Positions 4,336-7,183 of a stretch of 7,183 bases of DNA are shown here, piece after piece. The notes under the pieces are model-generated. The model saw nothing but the letters and a program-made list of their open reading frames with translations. It ran no database searches and had not been told where the DNA came from. Made by a program: the position numbers and the translations under genes. Positions within the stretch are counted from its first letter, which is position 1; each line of letters begins with the position of its first letter. Source of the stretch: Terriglobales bacterium (lineage in GTDB: Bacteria; Acidobacteriota; Terriglobia; Terriglobales; Acidobacteriaceae); the NCBI GenBank assembly GCA_030043575.1, contig JASHXK010000376.1, positions 1-7,183 on the forward strand. Direction: 5' to 3'.

Positions 4336-6348
4336 GTGAAACGCTGTGGTCTGGTTCTTCTTGCCGCTTTACTTTTTTCATTAGCGGCCCCTGCCCAATC
4401 TTCCCCGTCCGCTCCGAAAAAGCACTCTTCGCCGGCCAAAGCTTCCGCCAAGATGGGCAACGACGAATGCCTCGCCTGCCATAGCGATGCGACCCTCATC
4501 AAAGAGGAAAACGGCAAGCAGATCAGCCTTCACGTCGATGACGCAAAATTCAAAGGCTCTGTCCATAGCATGTTTGGCTGCACCGACTGCCACTCGGACA
4601 TAAAGGCCTTTCCCCACGACCCAGCTCCGGCAAAGCCGGTATGCGCGACCTGCCACGCCGATCAGCAAACTGCCTACGATCACGGCGTCCATGCCAAGGC
4701 CGCCGCGGCGGGAAACACCAATGTGGCCAAGTGCCAGGACTGCCACGGCAGCGTACACGAGATTCTGCCGCCTACCGATCCCAAATCAAAAGTTGCGCGC
4801 ACCAATATTCCGCAGACCTGCGGGGCCTGCCATGGACAAAAGTTCGTCATGGCCTCAAGTGGCGTGAGTGCAGCGCCTTTTACTTCGTACCAGGAAAGCG
4901 TGCATGGCAAGGCAGTGGCGGCCGGCTCGGAGAAAGCGGCGGTCTGCACCGATTGTCACGGCGAGCACGACATTCTGAGCGCCGGCGATCCCAAGTCGCC
5001 GATCAACAAATTTAACGTTCCTGTGACCTGCGCCAAGTGTCACGACAATATCAAGCAGCAATACGTGCAGAGCATTCACGGGCAGGCCATCGCCCGCGGC
5101 AACTGGCAGGCGCCAGTTTGCACCGATTGTCACGGGATTCACACCATTAAGGCGCCGCAAGACGCCAACTCTTCAGTCGCTGCCGCGAATGTGAAGAACA
5201 CCTGCGGACAATGCCACGCCAGTGTGCAGCTAACGAAGGAGTTCGGCGTGCCGGGCGGGCGCGTTGATTCGTATCTGGCCAGCTATCACGGCATGGCGCA
5301 GAAGGTTGGATCGAACACCGTCGCCAATTGCGCCAGCTGCCACGGGGTGCATAACATCCTGCCTTCGAGCGATCCGCACTCCACCATCAACCATGCCAAC
5401 TTGGCGAAAACCTGCGGCCAGTGCCATCCCGGCGCGAACGACAAGTTCATCACCAGCAAGGTGCACTTAGACGGCACCGCCAAGGCCGACTTCGGCAGCA
5501 AGATCATCACACTAATCAGCCGCTTCTACATCTGGATGATCGTCGGCGTGATTGGCGGCATGGTGCTACACAACCTGATCGTCTTCCGCAAAAAGCTGAT
5601 CCTGCACCGCATCGGGCAGCCGCGAGTTCTCTTCCGCATGACACTGGCGCAGCGCATACAGCACCTGACCTTGCTGGTCAGCTTCTTTACCCTGGTCTTG
5701 ACCGGCTTCGCTCTGCGCTACCCATCGTCCTGGCTAGCCATGATTTTCGTCAATGAACTGGTGCGCAGCTATATCCATCGCATCGCGGGTGTGGTGCTGA
5801 TCGCTGTCAGCCTGATTCACATCTGGTACATCATCAAGACGGAAGACGGCCGCCGCCTGATCAAAGACATGCTGCCGCAGTGGAAGGATGTCACCGACGC
5901 GCGTGACGCATTCCGCTACTACCTGGGTTACAGCGATCAGCGTCCGATGTTTGGCCGCTTCACCTACGCCGAGAAGATGGAGTACTGGGCGCTGGTGTGG
6001 GGCATGTTCGTCATGGCCAGCACCGGATTGATGGCGTGGTTCAAGGTGGCCGTTGGAGAACACGTACCGGGATGGTGGATCGATGTCGCCATCACGATTC
6101 ACTTCTACGAAGCTGTGCTGGCGACACTGGCGATCATCGTCTGGCACCTGTATGGCGTCATGTTCGATCCCGACGCGTATCCAATGAACTGGTCGTGGTT
6201 CGACGGCAAGATGTCGATCGAACAATACCAGCATGAGCATCCGCTGGATCTGTTAGCAGTCGAGAAAGGTGCAGGCTCCGAAGGTGAAAAGGAACCTGCA
6301 GCCGCTGTTGAAGAAGAGCAGCCGGAGACGACCGGTAGCCGCAAATAG
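4336..6348 (+). CDS. Undecaheme cytochrome c fused to FdnI/HydC-type cytochrome b (CbcL-like)
   Basis: 670 residues. A signal peptide (1-20, cleavage after A-P-A) is followed by a periplasmic domain with eleven CxxCH haem sites, starting at C45, C82, C103, C133, C162, C204, C232, C262, C290, C332 and C360. Candidate distal ligands include H77, H119, H141, H190, H211, H248, H269, H318, H339 and H377, suggesting bis-histidine haems. Five membrane helices follow (about 391-417, 444-461, 480-500, 550-569, 585-608); basic loops at 418-425 and 501-527 place those loops in the cytoplasm. The last four form the cytochrome b bundle, with H443 (family pattern H-L...L-T-G), H481, H495, H589 and H604 as candidate haem b ligands. 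The tail is acidic. This is the architecture of Geobacter CbcL, a menaquinol-oxidising cytochrome used in Fe(III) respiration, which is described with nine haems c. Function here is inferred: quinol oxidation passing electrons to the periplasm. Three Crp/Fnr-type sites lie upstream, and a NapC-type cytochrome follows 155 bases later. Confidence 0.93.
   Translation: MKRCGLVLLAALLFSLAAPAQSSPSAPKKHSSPAKASAKMGNDECLACHSDATLIKEENGKQISLHVDDAKFKGSVHSMFGCTDCHSDIKAFPHDPAPAKPVCATCHADQQTAYDHGVHAKAAAAGNTNVAKCQDCHGSVHEILPPTDPKSKVARTNIPQTCGACHGQKFVMASSGVSAAPFTSYQESVHGKAVAAGSEKAAVCTDCHGEHDILSAGDPKSPINKFNVPVTCAKCHDNIKQQYVQSIHGQAIARGNWQAPVCTDCHGIHTIKAPQDANSSVAAANVKNTCGQCHASVQLTKEFGVPGGRVDSYLASYHGMAQKVGSNTVANCASCHGVHNILPSSDPHSTINHANLAKTCGQCHPGANDKFITSKVHLDGTAKADFGSKIITLISRFYIWMIVGVIGGMVLHNLIVFRKKLILHRIGQPRVLFRMTLAQRIQHLTLLVSFFTLVLTGFALRYPSSWLAMIFVNELVRSYIHRIAGVVLIAVSLIHIWYIIKTEDGRRLIKDMLPQWKDVTDARDAFRYYLGYSDQRPMFGRFTYAEKMEYWALVWGMFVMASTGLMAWFKVAVGEHVPGWWIDVAITIHFYEAVLATLAIIVWHLYGVMFDPDAYPMNWSWFDGKMSIEQYQHEHPLDLLAVEKGAGSEGEKEPAAAVEEEQPETTGSRK
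4690..5427 (+). repeat. Four tandem diheme repeat units within the cytochrome
   Basis: Residues 119-166, 190-236, 248-294 and 318-364 are four copies of a 47-48-residue unit. Each has a leading His, then CxxCH-G-x-H-x-I (the first copy is CxxCH-G-S-V-H-E-I), usually an Asp-Pro turn, Asn, and T-C-x-x-C-H. Each unit binds two haems. Linkers between units vary from 11 to 23 residues. The pattern points to growth of the haem wire by internal duplication. Confidence 0.85.
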
Positions 6349-6417
6349 TGGGTCTGGGCGAAATGTCAGCGATCTCGTCCGGATTCACGCGGGCGGCACA
6401 AGAAATTTGAATTTTGG

Positions 6418-6445
6418 TTGCAATACCGCTTTACTGTGGTAATTT
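6418..6445 (+). promoter_or_regulatory. Weak candidate sigma-70 promoter
   Basis: TTGCAA (6418-6423) and TAATTT (6440-6445) are spaced by 16 bases in an A/T-rich patch of the 155-base gap before the NapC-type gene. Both hexamers match only partly. The gene could equally be read from the upstream cytochrome promoter. Confidence 0.2.
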
Positions 6446-6503
6446 CGGCAACACTGGGTGCGGCTCTGCACTGGGGTGAGGCGAAGAAGGGAAAATCAGA
6501 TAC

Positions 6504-7183
6504 ATGACTGAGGACACGAAGGTGGATCCTCTGCCCGAACATCCGCCGGTTTCAAGACATCTCATTCGAAACCCTATCAGCTTGATCGGCTTGGCGCTGG
6601 CAGCTGTCGCCTTCGCCAACGTTGTTCTGCTGGTGCTGATCGATATTCTGTCCAGCCAGCCTTCGCCATACGTCGGAATTCTCGCCTACATGGTGGCGCC
6701 GGCCATACTGATCTTTGGTCTGATCTTAATCCCAATTGGAATGGTGATGGAGCGGCGCCGGCGATTGCGTGCCGTCGGTGTACCCGTCCACTACGCCAAG
6801 CTCGACCTGAACAACCCCGCGCAGCGCAGCACTGTCGCCTTTGTACTTTCTTTCGTCGTGATCTTCTCCCTGATGAGCGCGGTTGGAAGCTACAAGGCCT
6901 ATGAGTTCACCGACTCGGTGCAGTTCTGCGGTCAGCTGTGCCACACGGTGATGCATCCGGAATTCACCGCCTATTCCGCATCGCCCCACGCGCGCGTGGC
7001 GTGTGTTGACTGCCATGTCGGCTCCGGTGCGAGCTGGTATGTGAAGTCGAAGCTCTCCGGTGCGCGGCAGGTTTATTACACTGCGATGGGCACCTATCCG
7101 CGCCCGATCCCGACGCCGGTACAAAACCTGCGTCCCGCGCCGCAAACCTGCGAACAATGTCACTGGCCGAAAAAGTTTTGGGG
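6504..7183 (+). CDS. NapC/NirT-type multiheme quinol dehydrogenase, ImcH-like (5' part)
   Basis: The first 226 residues are present; the rest lies past the window end. Three membrane helices (about 26-48, 57-82, 111-130), with basic E-R-R-R-R-L-R at 83-89 on the cytoplasmic side, lead into a periplasmic multiheme domain. Haem sites seen are C142-x3-C146-H147, C167-V-D-C-H and C216-E-Q-C-H. M150 and H162 are possible axial ligands, by analogy with the CxxCH-x-M site of NrfH. NapC/NirT proteins oxidise menaquinol and pass electrons to periplasmic partners. NapC and NrfH have one membrane helix; three helices with a larger haem domain recall Geobacter ImcH, a seven-haem inner-membrane cytochrome needed for high-potential extracellular acceptors. 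An AAGGG-type ribosome site lies about 12 bases before the ATG, rather far. It follows the b/c cytochrome on the same strand and probably belongs to the same electron-transfer module. Family is firm; ImcH kinship is inferred. Confidence 0.9.
   Translation, partial: MTEDTKVDPLPEHPPVSRHLIRNPISLIGLALAAVAFANVVLLVLIDILSSQPSPYVGILAYMVAPAILIFGLILIPIGMVMERRRRLRAVGVPVHYAKLDLNNPAQRSTVAFVLSFVVIFSLMSAVGSYKAYEFTDSVQFCGQLCHTVMHPEFTAYSASPHARVACVDCHVGSGASWYVKSKLSGARQVYYTAMGTYPRPIPTPVQNLRPAPQTCEQCHWPKKFW

Noticed and set aside
4690..5427. Tandem repeat considered as a non-coding or mobile repeat
   Set aside because: The periodicity is at protein level (haem-binding units) within an uninterrupted frame, and the DNA copies are diverged.
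5734..6240. Minus-strand 168-codon frame opposite the cytochrome b domain
   Set aside because: It is antisense to conserved membrane helices and haem-ligand histidines, with a His/Asp/Gln-rich composition typical of a shadow frame.
6403..6414. AAATT-TG-AATTT inverted repeat after the cytochrome gene, considered as a terminator
   Set aside because: A short A/T-only stem with no G/C pairs and no T-run; too weak for an intrinsic terminator.

Overview
The window carries two incomplete genes at its edges and four complete genes between them. Base composition is moderately high in G+C. The mix of an acidobacterial-looking Crp/Fnr pair, a secreted orphan protein and large multiheme cytochromes suggests a soil or sediment Acidobacteriota. 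That placement is inference from gene style, since there is no rRNA or marker gene here.

Layout. On the minus strand, 1-843 is the N-terminal part of a polytopic membrane protein of unknown function. A 405-base divergent intergenic region follows, with a 16-bp palindrome and a weak tandem operator. Four complete plus-strand genes come next: a full-length Crp/Fnr regulator (1249-1971), a shorter paralogue with the same sensor domain but no DNA-binding domain (2197-2706), a secreted protein of unknown function (2801-4057), and a signal-peptide-bearing 11-heme cytochrome c fused to an FdnI/HydC-type cytochrome b (4336-6348). The window ends inside a NapC/NirT-type multiheme quinol dehydrogenase with three transmembrane helices (6504 to the end).

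How they may work together. The two cytochromes match in architecture the two Geobacter inner-membrane quinol-oxidising entry points CbcL (multiheme c plus diheme b) and ImcH (NapC/NirT type). A role in moving electrons from menaquinol to periplasmic or extracellular acceptors is likely, but orthology is not shown.

The most notable signal is regulatory. Exactly five perfect GTGA-N6-TCAC palindromes were found by eye, all in just two intergenic regions. Both regions contain the same cassette: TGTGA-N6-TCACG, six bases, then GGTGA-N6-TCACT, with centres 22 bp apart. One cassette precedes the truncated regulator and the other precedes the b/c cytochrome. The full-length regulator combines FNR-like N-terminal cysteines with a CRP-like recognition helix (R-E-T-V-T-R), which fits GTGA half-sites. 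The inferred circuit is an iron-sulfur, redox- or oxygen-responsive Crp/Fnr protein controlling the cytochrome gene and its own sensor-only paralogue. No tRNA, rRNA, CRISPR array, insertion sequence or convincing intrinsic terminator was seen.
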